From: [Actinomadura] parvosata subsp. kistnae
GTDB taxonomy: Bacteria; Actinomycetota; Actinomycetes; Streptosporangiales; Streptosporangiaceae
Length of the DNA: 64,000 nucleotides
NCBI RefSeq assembly: GCF_900323885.1
Contig: NZ_OOHJ01000022.1
Coordinates: 1,116,001-1,180,000, forward strand
Reading direction: 5' to 3'
The notes under the pieces were generated by a model, which made no database searches, was not told the DNA's origin, and worked only from the letters and a program-made list of their open reading frames with translations. The translations under genes were made by a program, and so were the position numbers. Below are positions 38,857-48,098 of the stretch, piece after piece; positions within the stretch are counted from its first letter, which is position 1; the number at the start of each line of letters is the position of its first letter.

Positions 38857-38899
38857 TCGGCAGCGGCCACGCCACTCGACACCAGGTTGCTCGACGGCC

Positions 38900-39526
38900 T
38901 CAGCCCAGCAGCACTCGCCCGGCCATCTCATCCCATTTCGCGTCATGCCCAGGCACGGTGAGGATGCGGCGCAGGGCGTCCCTGTCGCCGTTGCGGGCGC
39001 GGAAGTGGTCGGCCACGCTCACCCCGGCCTCGGGCCGTGAGACGAGCTGCACGTCGTCCCCCACCCCCAGCTCACCGAGCTCCACCACCCGCAGGTACGC
39101 CCCCGGCCGCCCCGCCTGCGTGAACCGCTTGACCCAGCCGGGCTCGTCCATCCAGTTGCGGAACACCACGCACGGCGTCCTCGGCCCCGTCACCTCCAGC
39201 AGGGCCGTGCCCACCCGCCACCGCTCCCCGATCAGGGCTTCGTTGACGTCGATCCCGGTGGTGGTCAGGTTCTCGCCGAACTGCCCGTGGCGCAGCTCCC
39301 TGCCGAGCTCGCGCTCCCACCAGTCGTAGTCCTCCCTGGCGTAGGCGTAGACGGCGGACTTCGGCGAGCCGTGGTTCTTCTCGTCGGCCCGAGCGTCCCC
39401 GGTGAGCCCGTTGGCGAGCACCGCGACCCGGTGCGCCACCGCGCGCTTGTCGATCGCCGTCCGCTTGAGGTTCCCCGCCCATTCGGCGTCGACCGGCGTG
39501 CCCACGTTCACAGAGAGAATGCGCAT
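38900..39526 (-). CDS. MOSC-domain protein (YiiM-like)
   Basis: Cytosolic protein of 208 residues: MOSC domain (about 1-165) with the YiiM-type landmarks DYDWWERELGRELRHGQFGENLTT (here cited as GQFGENLTT), GRPGAYLRV and the conserved Cys in VTGPRTPCVVF, followed by the 3-alpha tail. YiiM-like proteins use the Moco sulfur carrier fold to reduce N-hydroxylated compounds. ATG 39526 is preferred over a start 87 bases upstream because TACCGT lies seven bases before it. Confidence 0.85.
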   Translation of the reverse strand: MRILSVNVGTPVDAEWAGNLKRTAIDKRAVAHRVAVLANGLTGDARADEKNHGSPKSAVYAYAREDYDWWERELGRELRHGQFGENLTTTGIDVNEALIGERWRVGTALLEVTGPRTPCVVFRNWMDEPGWVKRFTQAGRPGAYLRVVELGELGVGDDVQLVSRPEAGVSVADHFRARNGDRDALRRILTVPGHDAKWDEMAGRVLLG

Positions 39527-39533
39527 AAATAGG

Positions 39534-39539
39534 ACGGTA
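39534..39539 (-). promoter_or_regulatory. -10 hexamer TACCGT of the MOSC gene
   Basis: On the minus strand TACCGT ends seven bases before the ATG at 39526; probable leaderless start. Confidence 0.45.
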
Positions 39540-39661
39540 ATGGAGCATTCTTCACCAAGGCGAGCCGATATTGGGACGTTCTCCACCCCAGGGTGGAGAT
39601 CTGACACCCTCAACCCGCAGACCGATCCGGTACGACCGCCACCTCCCTACGGTCAAATGCC

Positions 39662-40150
39662 GTGAACACCCTTCAGATCTCCCTGATCTCCCTCCTCGTC
39701 GTCGCGTTCGTCATCTACCGCCAGCTCCGCACCCGCCCGGCCGCAGGCGCCGCGACCCTGTACGTCGCCGGCGCCATGGTGCTCGTCGGCCTCGTCACGG
39801 GCGGTCTCTTCGACACGGCCCACCTCGCCCTCAGCCTGGCCCTCTTCCTTGTGGAGGCCGGCGCCGCCGTGGCGCTCGGGGTGTGGCGGGCGCGGACCGT
39901 ACGGGTCTGGCTCGACTCCTCCGGCGTCGCCTGGTCGAAGGCCACGGGCTGGACCATCCTGGCGTGGCTGGCCTCGGCCGCGACCCGCGCCGGGCTGTAC
40001 TTCGCCGGCACGGCCGTCGGCCTGACCGCCTCCACCAGCAGCGTCCTGCTCTTCCTCGGCCTCACCGTCGGCATCCAGGCGTACCTCGTGGCCCGCAGGG
40101 GCCGCGCGCTTTCCAGCACGGGGGCGCGACCGGATACGTTCGTGGGGTGA
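39662..40150 (+). CDS. Membrane protein of unknown function
   Basis: Protein of 162 residues with five hydrophobic segments, resembling the DUF1453/CcdC-like layout (MNTLQISLISLLVVAFVIYRQLRTRP start). No catalytic or metal motif. GTG 39662 lies eight bases after TACGGT (39648-39653), close to a leaderless promoter. Its stop shares a base with the next gene's possible ATG, so it is probably cotranscribed with the two-component pair that follows and may be part of its signal input. Confidence 0.6.
   Translation: MNTLQISLISLLVVAFVIYRQLRTRPAAGAATLYVAGAMVLVGLVTGGLFDTAHLALSLALFLVEAGAAVALGVWRARTVRVWLDSSGVAWSKATGWTILAWLASAATRAGLYFAGTAVGLTASTSSVLLFLGLTVGIQAYLVARRGRALSSTGARPDTFVG
40135..40140 (+). promoter_or_regulatory. 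-10 hexamer TACGTT upstream of the NarL-type kinase gene
   Basis: TACGTT ends six bases before the GTG at 40147. It would give the kinase gene its own leaderless start inside the end of the previous gene. Confidence 0.4.
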
Positions 40151-41367
40151 TGCGTGGCCTGTCCCGAGCCGTCCCCTTCGCCCTGCGACTGGGAGTCGTC
40201 GTGCTGCTCATCGCATCCCAGCTCCAGGCCACCCCCGCCCCCGGCCTCACCGGCACCCCCCTGGCCGTCACCATCCTGACCATCGCCCTGGCCCTCAGCC
40301 TGCTCACCCCCCTCCTCCCCCCACTCCGCAACCCACCCCTTCCTCCCGCCGACTCCGCCCACCACCCCACCGGCCCGACCCCGGAGCCGCATCCGGCTCG
40401 CCGGAGCCCGTTGCGGTGGGTGGCCGGGTCGGTGGCGCGGGTGCCGCAACGGGTCATGCTGGTCTCCCTCAGCCTGGCGGTGCTCCTGTCCATCGCCCTC
40501 AACACGATCACCCGGACCGGCGTGACGATCGGCGCCCTGCTCATCTGCGTCAGCCTGGCGGTGAGCCGTCTGCCCCTCCGCTTCTCGCTCGCCGTCGGGC
40601 TCCTGGCCGTCGCGGGGCTCGTCGTGGCGGGCGAGCTCGCCGGCTCGCCGGTCGACGACGTGCCCCTCGTGCTCAGCGTCTGCCTGATCTTCCTGATCAC
40701 GTACGCGGCGAAACAGCGCAAGGCCGCCAGGGCCGCCGAGGCGCGGGAGGCCGTACTGGCGGAGAGGGCGAGGATTGCCAGGGAGATCCACGACATCCTC
40801 GCCCACTCGCTGTCCGCCCAGCTCGTCCACTTGGAGGGCGCCAAGCTGCTGCTGCGCGCCGACCGTACGGCCGAGGCCCTCGACCGCGTCACCCGCGCCC
40901 GCGACCTGGCCAAGTCGGGCCTCGACGAGGCGCGGCGCGCCGTCTCCGCCCTCCGCGAGGACCCGCCCGCCCTTCCGGCCGCCCTGCGCACGCTCGCGGA
41001 CGACTTCGAGACCACCGCCCACCGGCCCTGCACGCTACGCATCTCCGGCCCCGAGCTCCTTCTCCCGCCGGAGACGGAACTCGCCCTCCTGCGCACCGCC
41101 CAGGAAGCCCTCACCAACATCCGCCGCCACGCCCCAGGCAGCCCGGCCCAGGTAACGCTGACCTTCGCCCCCGACCACTGCGACCTGCGCATCACCAACC
41201 CCACCTCCGCCGAGCCCGGCACCCCTGGCGGCGGGTACGGCCTCGTGGGCATGCGCGAACGCGCCGAACTCCTCGGCGGCACGCTGACGGCGGGCGAACG
41301 GGACGGCGCCTTCCTCGTCCACCTGAGAGTCCCCGTCCCTCGGGAACGCGGGAGGTTGCGCGCATGA
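40147..41367 (+). CDS. NarL-type sensor histidine kinase
   Basis: Membrane kinase of 406 residues. About six hydrophobic segments in the first 190 residues form the sensor, including a Pro-rich break after the second. HisKA_3 follows with ARIAREIHDILAHSLSAQL (phosphoacceptor His in REIHD), then an HATPase_c domain with TAQEALTNIRRHA (N box) and GGGYGLVGMRERAELLGG (G box). GTG 40147 fits a leaderless promoter; ATG three bases on is the alternative. Overlaps its response regulator by four bases (ATGA). Confidence 0.88.
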   Translation: MMRGLSRAVPFALRLGVVVLLIASQLQATPAPGLTGTPLAVTILTIALALSLLTPLLPPLRNPPLPPADSAHHPTGPTPEPHPARRSPLRWVAGSVARVPQRVMLVSLSLAVLLSIALNTITRTGVTIGALLICVSLAVSRLPLRFSLAVGLLAVAGLVVAGELAGSPVDDVPLVLSVCLIFLITYAAKQRKAARAAEAREAVLAERARIAREIHDILAHSLSAQLVHLEGAKLLLRADRTAEALDRVTRARDLAKSGLDEARRAVSALREDPPALPAALRTLADDFETTAHRPCTLRISGPELLLPPETELALLRTAQEALTNIRRHAPGSPAQVTLTFAPDHCDLRITNPTSAEPGTPGGGYGLVGMRERAELLGGTLTAGERDGAFLVHLRVPVPRERGRLRA

Positions 41368-42173
41368 TCAGGGTCGTCGTGGTGGATGACCAGGCCGTGG
41401 TGCGTGAGGGGCTGGTGCTGCTGCTCGGCCTGTTGCCGGGGATCGAGGTGGTCGGATCGGCGGGCGACGGTGAGGCCGCGTTGCGGATCGTCGAGAACGA
41501 ACGGCCGGACGTCGTGCTGATGGATCTGCGCATGCCGCGCATGGACGGCGTGGAGGCCACCGGCCGCATCCGCGCCGCGTACCCGGACACGCAGGTCGTG
41601 GTGCTCACCACGTACTCCGACGACGAGTCGGTCTTCGCGGCTCTGCGGGCGGGTGCTCGCGGGTTTCTCACGAAGGACGCCGACGCCGACGACATCGCCT
41701 CGGCCGTGGCCACGGTGATGCGCGGTGACGCCCAGCTCGACCCCACGGTGCAGCGTCGGCTCCTCGACACCATGGCCCCTCCCCCTTCCACGACCTCCAC
41801 CCCTTCCGCACCGGTAACGCCCCCCACACCGGGCACCGCCACCAATTCACCGCCTCCGCCCACCTCCGACCCGGCCCCTGTCCCTCCCGCCGTGGCCGGA
41901 ACGCACGCGGCCGTGCCGGACGCGGGCCGAAGCTCCGGTCGGGCGGTGACCGGAGGGACAGGCATGGGGATGCGGGGGTTGACCCCGCGGGAGGTCGAAG
42001 TGCTGAGGCTCATTGCCGAAGGGTTGTCGAATGCGGAGATCGCCGGTCGCCTCTACATCACCGAGGCCACCGTCAAGACGCACATCAACAACCTCTTCGC
42101 CAAGGCTCAGCTGCGGGACCGCGCCCAGGCCGTCACCTACGCCTATCGTCACGGCCTGGCGCACCCTGGTTGA
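41364..42173 (+). CDS. NarL/FixJ-family response regulator with long Pro-rich linker
   Basis: DNA-binding regulator of 269 residues. Receiver domain has VVVDDQ at the start and the phosphoacceptor Asp in VLMDLRMPRMDG, and Lys in FLTKDA. The C-terminal LuxR-type helix-turn-helix is LTPREVEVLRLIAEGLSNAEIA then EATVKTHINNLFAK. Between them lies about 65 residues of Pro/Thr/Ser-rich sequence, where most NarL proteins have 15-20. GGAGG precedes ATG 41364. It pairs with the kinase upstream. Confidence 0.9.
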   Translation: MIRVVVVDDQAVVREGLVLLLGLLPGIEVVGSAGDGEAALRIVENERPDVVLMDLRMPRMDGVEATGRIRAAYPDTQVVVLTTYSDDESVFAALRAGARGFLTKDADADDIASAVATVMRGDAQLDPTVQRRLLDTMAPPPSTTSTPSAPVTPPTPGTATNSPPPPTSDPAPVPPAVAGTHAAVPDAGRSSGRAVTGGTGMGMRGLTPREVEVLRLIAEGLSNAEIAGRLYITEATVKTHINNLFAKAQLRDRAQAVTYAYRHGLAHPG

Positions 42174-42450
42174 GCTGGGACTCCTCGTCGAAGCCCGCGA
42201 GCTGTAACAGCGTCTCCAACGCCGCCTGCCTGGTCTCCTCCACGGAGGCGCCGCGCTCGCCGAAGCACTCGGCGGCTACGTCGAGCAGGGTCGCCACGAC
42301 GGCCGCGTCAGGGTAGGGCACGTCCACGAGGACGGTGCCGTCGGCGCCCTCCTCGCGGTCGTCAAGGTGGCGCCTCAGCAACCGCCGGGTCTCCTCCGCC
42401 ACAGCGACCCCTAGCACCGCGGCCCGCTCGAATCGCTCAGAAGCAATCAC
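42133..42450 (-). CDS. Small conserved protein of unknown function
   Basis: Protein of 105 residues, highly charged, with IASERFERAAVLGVAVAEETRRLLRRHLDD at the start and a helical remainder. I do not recognise it. GTG 42450 has GGAGGG six bases upstream, which supports it as real; longer frames upstream are G-rich repeat DNA. The last 41 bases overlap the end of the convergent response-regulator gene, an unusual antisense overlap. Confidence 0.5.
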   Translation of the reverse strand: MIASERFERAAVLGVAVAEETRRLLRRHLDDREEGADGTVLVDVPYPDAAVVATLLDVAAECFGERGASVEETRQAALETLLQLAGFDEESQLNQGAPGRDDRRR

Positions 42451-43250
42451 GTCACCCTCCAGTCGCACAGGTGTTCGGAATAGAAGGTACGCGGCGGCAC
42501 CGACAGAATCGCCTACGTCGCCGGGGTTCTGGGCGGGCGAGTGCGCGCCGGGGGTGAGTGGCGAGCATCCGGGGCGGCGGATGTGCGGCCGGGCGGGTGC
42601 ACGACCGAGTAAGGGGCAGGTGCGCGGCCGAGGTGGGGTGAGCGCGCGGCCCGGTGGGCGGTGAGCATCCGGGGTGGCGGGTGTGCGGGCGGACGGGCGA
42701 GTGGGTGCTCGAAGGGGCGGGTGGGCGGTGGGCATCCGAGCCGGCGAGTGCCGGGGCCGGGTCGGGCTGGCTGATGCCGCCAGCCGAGCGGGGGTGCGCA
42801 CCCACGGTGAGCGGCAAGCGCGCGGGCTGGTGAGCGGGTGGGCCGGTGAGCGGGTGGGCGAGCATCCGGACCGGCGGGTGGCGCCCAGGGTGAGCGGAGA
42901 GCATTCCAGGCGGCGAGAGTGCGGCCCGGCAGGCGGGTCGGCGGTGAACATCCGGACGGGTGGGTGCGTGATCGAGGTCGGCGGGTGTGCGGCCGGTCAG
43001 GGGGCGAGAGGCGAGCGTGCGGGCTGATGGGCGGATAGGCAGCGATATCCGAACGGGGGTGCGTGGCCGAGATAGGCCGGTGTGCGGGCCGGTCGGGGGT
43101 GAGCGGCGCGTGCGGGCTGGTGGGCGGATGCGGCAGCGAGTATCCGAGGTGGGCGAGTGCATGGCCGAGGTAGGCGGGGGTGGTCGGTCAGGGGTGAGCG
43201 GGTGGGCGGGTGAGCGGGTGGGTGGGTGCGCGGGTGGGGGGTGGGGTCGC
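42451..43250 (+). repeat. G-rich degenerate repeat region, about 0.8 kb
   Basis: No credible gene. The plus strand is built from imperfect repeats of GGTGAGCGG, GAGCATCCGG, GCGGGTGTGCGGCC and GGGCGGGTG words. CATCCG recurs at least five times, and GAGCGGGTGGGC and close forms recur near 42830 and 43190. The last 55 bases (about 43191-43246) are eight or more runs of three or more G, a strong G-quadruplex candidate directly before the ABC gene promoter. Open frames here are compositional artefacts. Confidence 0.65.
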
Positions 43251-43256
43251 TACGCT
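43251..43256 (+). promoter_or_regulatory. -10 hexamer TACGCT of the ABC ATPase gene
   Basis: TACGCT ends six bases before the GTG at 43263, just after the G-run block; probable leaderless start. Confidence 0.5.
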
Positions 43257-43262
43257 CGAACG

Positions 43263-43886
43263 GTGTACGACTCGATCATCGGTGTGTCTGCCCTGACGGT
43301 GGAGCTCGGCGGTAATCCCGTGCTTCGTGATCTGAGCCTGTCTGTGGCGCCCGGGGAGATCGTGGCCGTGGTCGGCCCGAATGGCTCCGGGAAGTCCACC
43401 CTGCTGCGTTGTCTGGCCGGGTTGCAGCCGGTCACGGCTGGGGAGGTGCGCGTGTTCGGGCGGGCGCCGGCCGACGATGCCGCGTTCTGGGGGCGGGTGG
43501 CGTTGCTGGGTGATGAGCCGGCCTGGTATCCGGGGCTCACTGCTCGTGAGCATCTGGAGCTGATGGGGGCCGTGCACACCAGGGCCAGGATGACGGTGGA
43601 CGCGGCGCTGGAGTTGTTCGCGCTGGAGGAGCGGGCCGACGCGCCGCCGCTGAACCTGTCCACGGGTCAGCGCCAGCGCCTTTCCCTGGCCGCCACGCTG
43701 CTGCGGCCGAGCACGCTGCTGCTCCTCGACGAGCCCGAGCGGGGGCTGGACAAGGGCTTCCGGGCCGAACTCGCCGATCTGCTCACCGAGTACGCCGACG
43801 AGGGCGGCACGGTCGTCATGGCCACTCATGATCAGGGCCTGGCCGCCATCGGCCGTCAGATCGCCCCTTCCGGGGTGACGGCATGA
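43263..43886 (+). CDS. ABC transporter ATP-binding protein
   Basis: Cytosolic ATPase of 207 residues. Walker [11 protein letters not shown]-loop LLGDEP, signature LSTGQRQR, Walker [13 protein letters not shown] and the switch His in MATHDQG. It is of the exporter/multidrug CcmA-like sort. GTG 43263 fits a leaderless promoter. The stop overlaps a repeat-encoded small frame, and the permease follows after 197 bases. Substrate unknown. Confidence 0.88.
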   Translation: MYDSIIGVSALTVELGGNPVLRDLSLSVAPGEIVAVVGPNGSGKSTLLRCLAGLQPVTAGEVRVFGRAPADDAAFWGRVALLGDEPAWYPGLTAREHLELMGAVHTRARMTVDAALELFALEERADAPPLNLSTGQRQRLSLAATLLRPSTLLLLDEPERGLDKGFRAELADLLTEYADEGGTVVMATHDQGLAAIGRQIAPSGVTA

Positions 43887-44083
43887 CCAAAGGTAGCGGC
43901 TCGACCGGAGGTGACGGCCCGACCGGAGGTGACGGCCCGACCAAAAGTGGCGGCCCGACCGGAGGTGACGGCCCCACCGGAGGTGACGGCCCGACCGGAG
44001 GTGACGGCCCCACCGGAGGTGACGGCCCGACCAAAAGTGGCGGCGCGACCAGGGGTGATGGCATGGCCAGGGTGATGGCATGA
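43883..44083 (+). CDS. Possible 66-residue peptide made wholly of a minisatellite
   Basis: ATG at 43883 overlaps the ATPase stop (ATGA) and the TGA at 44081-44083 overlaps the permease start (ATGA). Nearly all of it is the hexapeptide TGGDGP and variants (TKSGGP). It is encoded by the 18-bp repeat array and could be translated to couple the two genes. I would not expect a folded product; it may be a by-product of repeat expansion at the start region. Confidence 0.3.
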   Translation: MTKGSGSTGGDGPTGGDGPTKSGGPTGGDGPTGGDGPTGGDGPTGGDGPTKSGGATRGDGMARVMA

Positions 44084-44100
44084 CCGGTGGTGACGGCGTG
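43886..44100 (+). repeat. 18-bp minisatellite carrying repeated Shine-Dalgarno cores
   Basis: Ten 18-bp units start at 43886 and are followed by one 17-bp unit (44066-44082) and one more (44083-44100). Six read ACCGGAGGTGACGGCCC then G or C, each with GGAGGTGA, a perfect match to the anti-Shine-Dalgarno sequence of actinobacterial 16S rRNA. Units at 43871-43888, 44048-44065 and 44066-44082 end GGCATG, with an ATG after the core. The 17-bp unit shifts the frame and creates the ATGA junction. Confidence 0.8.
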
Positions 44101-45660
44101 ACCGGGGCGAGCGGGGGTGATGTCCGGACCCTGCGGGCGTACGTGCGCTCGCGCACCCGCACCCCCGCCAGCCTGATGGACCGCTACGTCTCCGTCTTCT
44201 GCCTGCTCATGCTGATCGCCGTGGCCGGCAGGCCCGTGTCCGGGGTGCTCGCGAGCCTGGCGGTGCCGGGTGAGCCGGCGCGTATGGGGGCGGGGGTGGC
44301 GTTGCTGGCGCTGGCGCTGGCCGGGTTCCTGGCGGCGGCGCGGGGGGCAGGGCCTGTCCTGCTGCCCGGTGCGGACGCCTCCTGGCTGCTGCTGTCGCCG
44401 CTGAACCGGCGGCACGTGCTCGCCCGGTCGGCGCGCCTGCTGCTCGGGGTCGCGGCGGTGGCGGGTCTGCTGCTCGGGATAGGGCTGCTGGCCGTGCTGG
44501 GCGCGCCCGACCAGCTCGTGTGGCGGGTGCTGGGCGCGCTGGTCGTGGGGGTGGCCGCGGCGGTGGGCGGGATGGCGCTGGCCGTGCTGGGGCAGGCGTC
44601 CGAGTCGTGGCGGGTGTGGCTGACCGGCGGGATGGCCCTGCTGCTCGCGCTGGCCGTGGTGGCGGTGACGGGTCAGCTCCGTGCGGTGCTGGCGGTCGCG
44701 GCGAGCGCTCCCCTGCCGACTCTCACCGCCGCCGTGTCCGGCGCCGCCGTGCTGTCCGGCCTGCTGGTACGGCAGGCGTGGGCCACGCTCGACCGGATCC
44801 CCACCCGTACGCTCGTGACCTCCTCCACCCGGGCCGGTCATGTGGCGAGCGCGGCCATGTCGCTCGACCCCGGCGCCCTCACCTGGATCGCCGAGGACAA
44901 CCACTGGCGGGCCAGGAAGCTCGCCTCCCGGCGCTGGCCGTCGCTGCCCGCGCCGTTGTCACTGCCCGCGCCGTTCGCGCTGGCCTGGCAGGACTGGCGG
45001 CGGCTGGCCCGCAGGCGCGGCCGGCTGGCGGCGGTGGCGGGGAGCGCCGCGCTGCCGGCGGTGCTGGCGCAGGCGGGCGGTCCGCCGGTGGTGCTCGGGC
45101 TGGCCGTGCTCGGGGGTGCGCTGGCGGTGGCGTCGCTGGGCACGTCCGGTGCGCGCAGGGACGCCGACAATCCCGCCCTGGCCAGGCTCATCGGGGTGGG
45201 CAGGCGGCAGGCGCTGGCGGCCCGCGCGGCCCTGCCGGCGCTGCTGGCGGGAACGTGGGCGGCCGTCGCGCTGGCCGGTCTGACGCTCGTCTCCGGGGTC
45301 GGGGCCGGGGCCGGGGTCGGAGTGTGGGCGAATGGGGCGCCCATCGATCTCATGGTCTCCGGGGGCGCGGCGTGGTGGTGGTTCGGGCCGCTGGCCGCGC
45401 CCGCGCTGGCCGCCGGGGCCCTGCGGATGGCCCGGCGCCCTCCCGTCGATCACTCGATGCCCGTCATCGACACGCCGGGCGGGGCCGTGCCGACCGGCCC
45501 GCTCTTCTGGGCGGCCACCGGCCCTGACCTGGCCCTCCTCGGCTGCCTGCCCACGGCGGCGGCGCTGGCCTCCCAGCCGACGGCCCTGGCCCCGTTCCTG
45601 GTGGCGCAGGCAGTGCTGAGCGTGCTGGTGCTCCTGGGGTTCCTGATGCGGGCCGAGTAA
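44080..45660 (+). CDS. ABC-associated membrane protein (DUF6297-like)
   Basis: Integral membrane protein of 526 residues with about twelve hydrophobic segments, and few charged loops. [24 protein letters not shown] and [20 protein letters not shown] are the most recognisable parts, the latter like ABC-2 exporter permeases with a long N-terminal domain. I think it belongs to DUF6297, known beside single ATPases in actinobacteria, but this is from memory. It starts [14 protein letters not shown], itself part of the minisatellite. Partner of the ATPase upstream. Confidence 0.6.
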   Translation: MTGGDGVTGASGGDVRTLRAYVRSRTRTPASLMDRYVSVFCLLMLIAVAGRPVSGVLASLAVPGEPARMGAGVALLALALAGFLAAARGAGPVLLPGADASWLLLSPLNRRHVLARSARLLLGVAAVAGLLLGIGLLAVLGAPDQLVWRVLGALVVGVAAAVGGMALAVLGQASESWRVWLTGGMALLLALAVVAVTGQLRAVLAVAASAPLPTLTAAVSGAAVLSGLLVRQAWATLDRIPTRTLVTSSTRAGHVASAAMSLDPGALTWIAEDNHWRARKLASRRWPSLPAPLSLPAPFALAWQDWRRLARRRGRLAAVAGSAALPAVLAQAGGPPVVLGLAVLGGALAVASLGTSGARRDADNPALARLIGVGRRQALAARAALPALLAGTWAAVALAGLTLVSGVGAGAGVGVWANGAPIDLMVSGGAAWWWFGPLAAPALAAGALRMARRPPVDHSMPVIDTPGGAVPTGPLFWAATGPDLALLGCLPTAAALASQPTALAPFLVAQAVLSVLVLLGFLMRAE

Positions 45661-45680
45661 GGAGCCCCAAACGGGGGCGG

Positions 45681-46172
45681 TCAGGCCACGTACACGTCGC
45701 TGGGCACGCCTCCGTACGGGATGGTCCGGTCCTTGCGCATGCCGGCCCGCTCCGCCACCCGGTGTGACGGCAGGTTGACGTCCCTGATGACGGCCACGAC
45801 GGTGCCCAGCCCCTTGCCCACCCGCAGGGCGGCGCGGGCGAGTTCGACCGCGTACCCGTGCCCCCAAGCGGACGGCCGGAAGCGGTAGTACAGGTTCAGC
45901 ACCTCGGCCCCGTCCACGACGGCGTGGCGCAGGCCGCCGAAGCCGAGGACGTGCGGGTCGCCGGGCAGGCGGGCGGCCCAGTAGCCGAGGCCGCGTTCGT
46001 CCCAGTCGGCCAGCCACAGGTCGAGCATGGCGCGGCTGGACTCCAGGTCGGTGACGGGGCCGCTGGGGTGGTAGACGCTGGTGCGGGGATCGGAGTGGAT
46101 CTCGTGGACGGCGTCGAGGTCCTCCGGCATCACCCGGGACAGGACCAGACGCGCCGTCTGCACCGTTTCCAT
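45681..46172 (-). CDS. GNAT-family N-acetyltransferase
   Basis: Acetyltransferase of 163 residues, RimJ/RimL-like. It opens METVQTARLVLSRVMPEDLDAV, has YYRFRPSAWGHGYAVELARAAL as the acetyl-CoA pyrophosphate motif (here PSAWGHGYA), and N-x-x-S-x-R-V-x-E-x-x-G-M (NLPSHRVAERAGM). The substrate, probably an amino group on a protein or antibiotic, is unknown. Leaderless ATG at 46172. Confidence 0.85.
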   Translation of the reverse strand: METVQTARLVLSRVMPEDLDAVHEIHSDPRTSVYHPSGPVTDLESSRAMLDLWLADWDERGLGYWAARLPGDPHVLGFGGLRHAVVDGAEVLNLYYRFRPSAWGHGYAVELARAALRVGKGLGTVVAVIRDVNLPSHRVAERAGMRKDRTIPYGGVPSDVYVA

Positions 46173-46178
46173 ACGTTC

Positions 46179-46184
46179 AGGGTA
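46179..46184 (-). promoter_or_regulatory. -10 hexamer TACCCT of the acetyltransferase gene
   Basis: On the minus strand TACCCT ends six bases before the ATG at 46172. Confidence 0.5.
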
Positions 46185-46212
46185 TTCAGGGCGCCCCCGC
46201 CCGGAAAGCGGC

Positions 46213-48084
46213 CTACTTCTTGGTCTTGTCGGCGCTGGAGTCGGTGGACAGCGCGGCGACGAAGGCCTCCTGCGGCACCTCGACCCGGCCGACCATCTTC
46301 ATCCGCTTCTTGCCTTCCTTCTGCTTCTCCAGCAGCTTCCGCTTGCGGGAGATGTCACCGCCGTAGCATTTGGCCAGGACGTCCTTGCGGATGGCGCGGA
46401 TGTTCTCGCGGGCGATGACGCGGGCGCCGATGGCGGCCTGGATCGGCACCTCGAACTGCTGCCTGGGGATCAGCTCGCGCAGCTTCTTGGCCATGTCGAC
46501 GCCGTAGCCGTAGGCCTTGTCCTTGTGGACGATGGCGCTGAAGGCGTCGACCGCCTCGCCCTGCAGCAGGATGTCGACCTTGACGAGGTCGGCCTCCTGC
46601 TCGCCGGCCGGCTCGTAGTCGAGCGAGGCGTAGCCGCGGGTGCGCGACTTGAGCTGGTCGAAGAAGTCGAAGATGATCTCGCCGAGCGGCAGCGTGTAGC
46701 GGATCTCGACCCGGTCTTCCGACAGGTAGTCCATGCCGAGGAGCTGGCCGCGCCGCCCCTGGCAGATCTCCATGATCGCGCCGATGAACTCGGCGGGGGC
46801 GAGGATGGTGGACTTGGTGACCGGCTCGAAGACCTGCGCGATCTTGCCGCCGGTGGGGAACTCGGACGGGTTGGTGACCGTGAGCTCCTTGCCGTCCTCC
46901 ATGACCACGCGGTAGACGACGTTGGGCGCGGTGGAGATCAGCGACAGGCCGAACTCCCGCTCCAGCCGCTCGCGCACGATCTCCATGTGCAGCAGCCCGA
47001 GGAAGCCGACGCGGAAGCCGAACCCGAGCGCTGCCGACGTCTCGGGCTCGTAGACCAGCGCGGCGTCGTTGAGCTGGAGCTTGTCGAGCGCCTCGCGCAG
47101 CTCGGGGTACTCGTCGCCGTCGATCGGGTAGAGGCCGGAGAACACCATCGGCTTGGGGTGCTCGTATCCGGCCAGCATCTCCTGGGCGGGCTTGCCGGCC
47201 GAGGTGACGGTGTCGCCGACGCGCGACTGGCGCACGTCCTTCACGCCGGTGATGAGGTAGCCCACCTCGCCCACGCCGAGGCCCAGCTCGGCGGGCTTGG
47301 GCTCGGGCGAGATGACGCCGATCTCCAGCGTCTCGTGGGTGGCGTTGGTGGACATCATCAGGATGCGCTCGCGCTTGCCGAGGTGCCCGTCGACGACCCG
47401 GACGTAGGTGACGACGCCGCGGTAGGTGTCGTAGACCGAGTCGAAGATCAGCGCCCGCGCGGCCGCGTCGGCGACGCCGACCGGGGCGGGCACCGTGGCG
47501 ACCACGTGGTCGAGCAGCTCGCGCACGCCCTCGCCGGTCTTGCCCGACACCTTGAGCACGTCGGACGGGTCGCAGCCGATCAGCCCGGCCAGCTCCTCGG
47601 CGAACTTCTCCGGCTGCGCCGCCGGCAGGTCGATCTTGTTGAGGACGGGGATGATGTGCAGGTCGGCGTTCATGGCCAGGTAGAGGTTGGCCAGCGTCTG
47701 CGCCTCGATGCCCTGGGCGGCGTCGACCAGCAGGATCGCGCCCTCACACGCCTGCAGCGAACGGGAGACCTCATAGGTGAAGTCGACGTGCCCGGGGGTG
47801 TCGATCATGTTGAGCACGTGGCCGTCCCACGGCAGCCGGACGGCCTGCGACTTGATCGTGATGCCGCGTTCGCGCTCGATGTCCATCCTGTCGAGGTACT
47901 GGGCGCGCATGGCGCGTTCTTCGACCACGCCGGTGATCTGCAGCATCCGGTCGGCAAGGGTCGACTTGCCATGGTCGATGTGCGCGATGATGCAGAAGTT
48001 GCGGATCAACGCGGGGTCGGTCTGGCCAGGCTGAGTGCGCACCGAAGTCCGTTTCGACAGGGTTGAGGTCAAGCAGTCTTCCAT
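46213..48084 (-). CDS. lepA: Elongation factor 4 (LepA)
   Basis: Ribosomal back-translocation GTPase of 623 residues. G1 [10 protein letters not shown]2 [11 protein letters not shown]3 DTPGHVDF, G4 NKIDLP, then EF-G-like domains and the LepA-specific C terminus with [28 protein letters not shown] 48084 is the longest start; GTG 48042 would give 609 residues ([15 protein letters not shown]), the usual start in relatives. Divergent from a GH18-like gene; its promoter was not identified. Confidence 0.95.
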   Translation of the reverse strand: MEDCLTSTLSKRTSVRTQPGQTDPALIRNFCIIAHIDHGKSTLADRMLQITGVVEERAMRAQYLDRMDIERERGITIKSQAVRLPWDGHVLNMIDTPGHVDFTYEVSRSLQACEGAILLVDAAQGIEAQTLANLYLAMNADLHIIPVLNKIDLPAAQPEKFAEELAGLIGCDPSDVLKVSGKTGEGVRELLDHVVATVPAPVGVADAAARALIFDSVYDTYRGVVTYVRVVDGHLGKRERILMMSTNATHETLEIGVISPEPKPAELGLGVGEVGYLITGVKDVRQSRVGDTVTSAGKPAQEMLAGYEHPKPMVFSGLYPIDGDEYPELREALDKLQLNDAALVYEPETSAALGFGFRVGFLGLLHMEIVRERLEREFGLSLISTAPNVVYRVVMEDGKELTVTNPSEFPTGGKIAQVFEPVTKSTILAPAEFIGAIMEICQGRRGQLLGMDYLSEDRVEIRYTLPLGEIIFDFFDQLKSRTRGYASLDYEPAGEQEADLVKVDILLQGEAVDAFSAIVHKDKAYGYGVDMAKKLRELIPRQQFEVPIQAAIGARVIARENIRAIRKDVLAKCYGGDISRKRKLLEKQKEGKKRMKMVGRVEVPQEAFVAALSTDSSADKTKK

Positions 48085-48098
48085 GGTGACATGCCCGG

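Noticed and set aside
42451-42951. N-terminal extension of the small minus-strand protein
   Set aside because: The upstream part is translated G-rich repeat DNA (Pro/Arg/Ala-rich), and a good Shine-Dalgarno marks GTG 42450.
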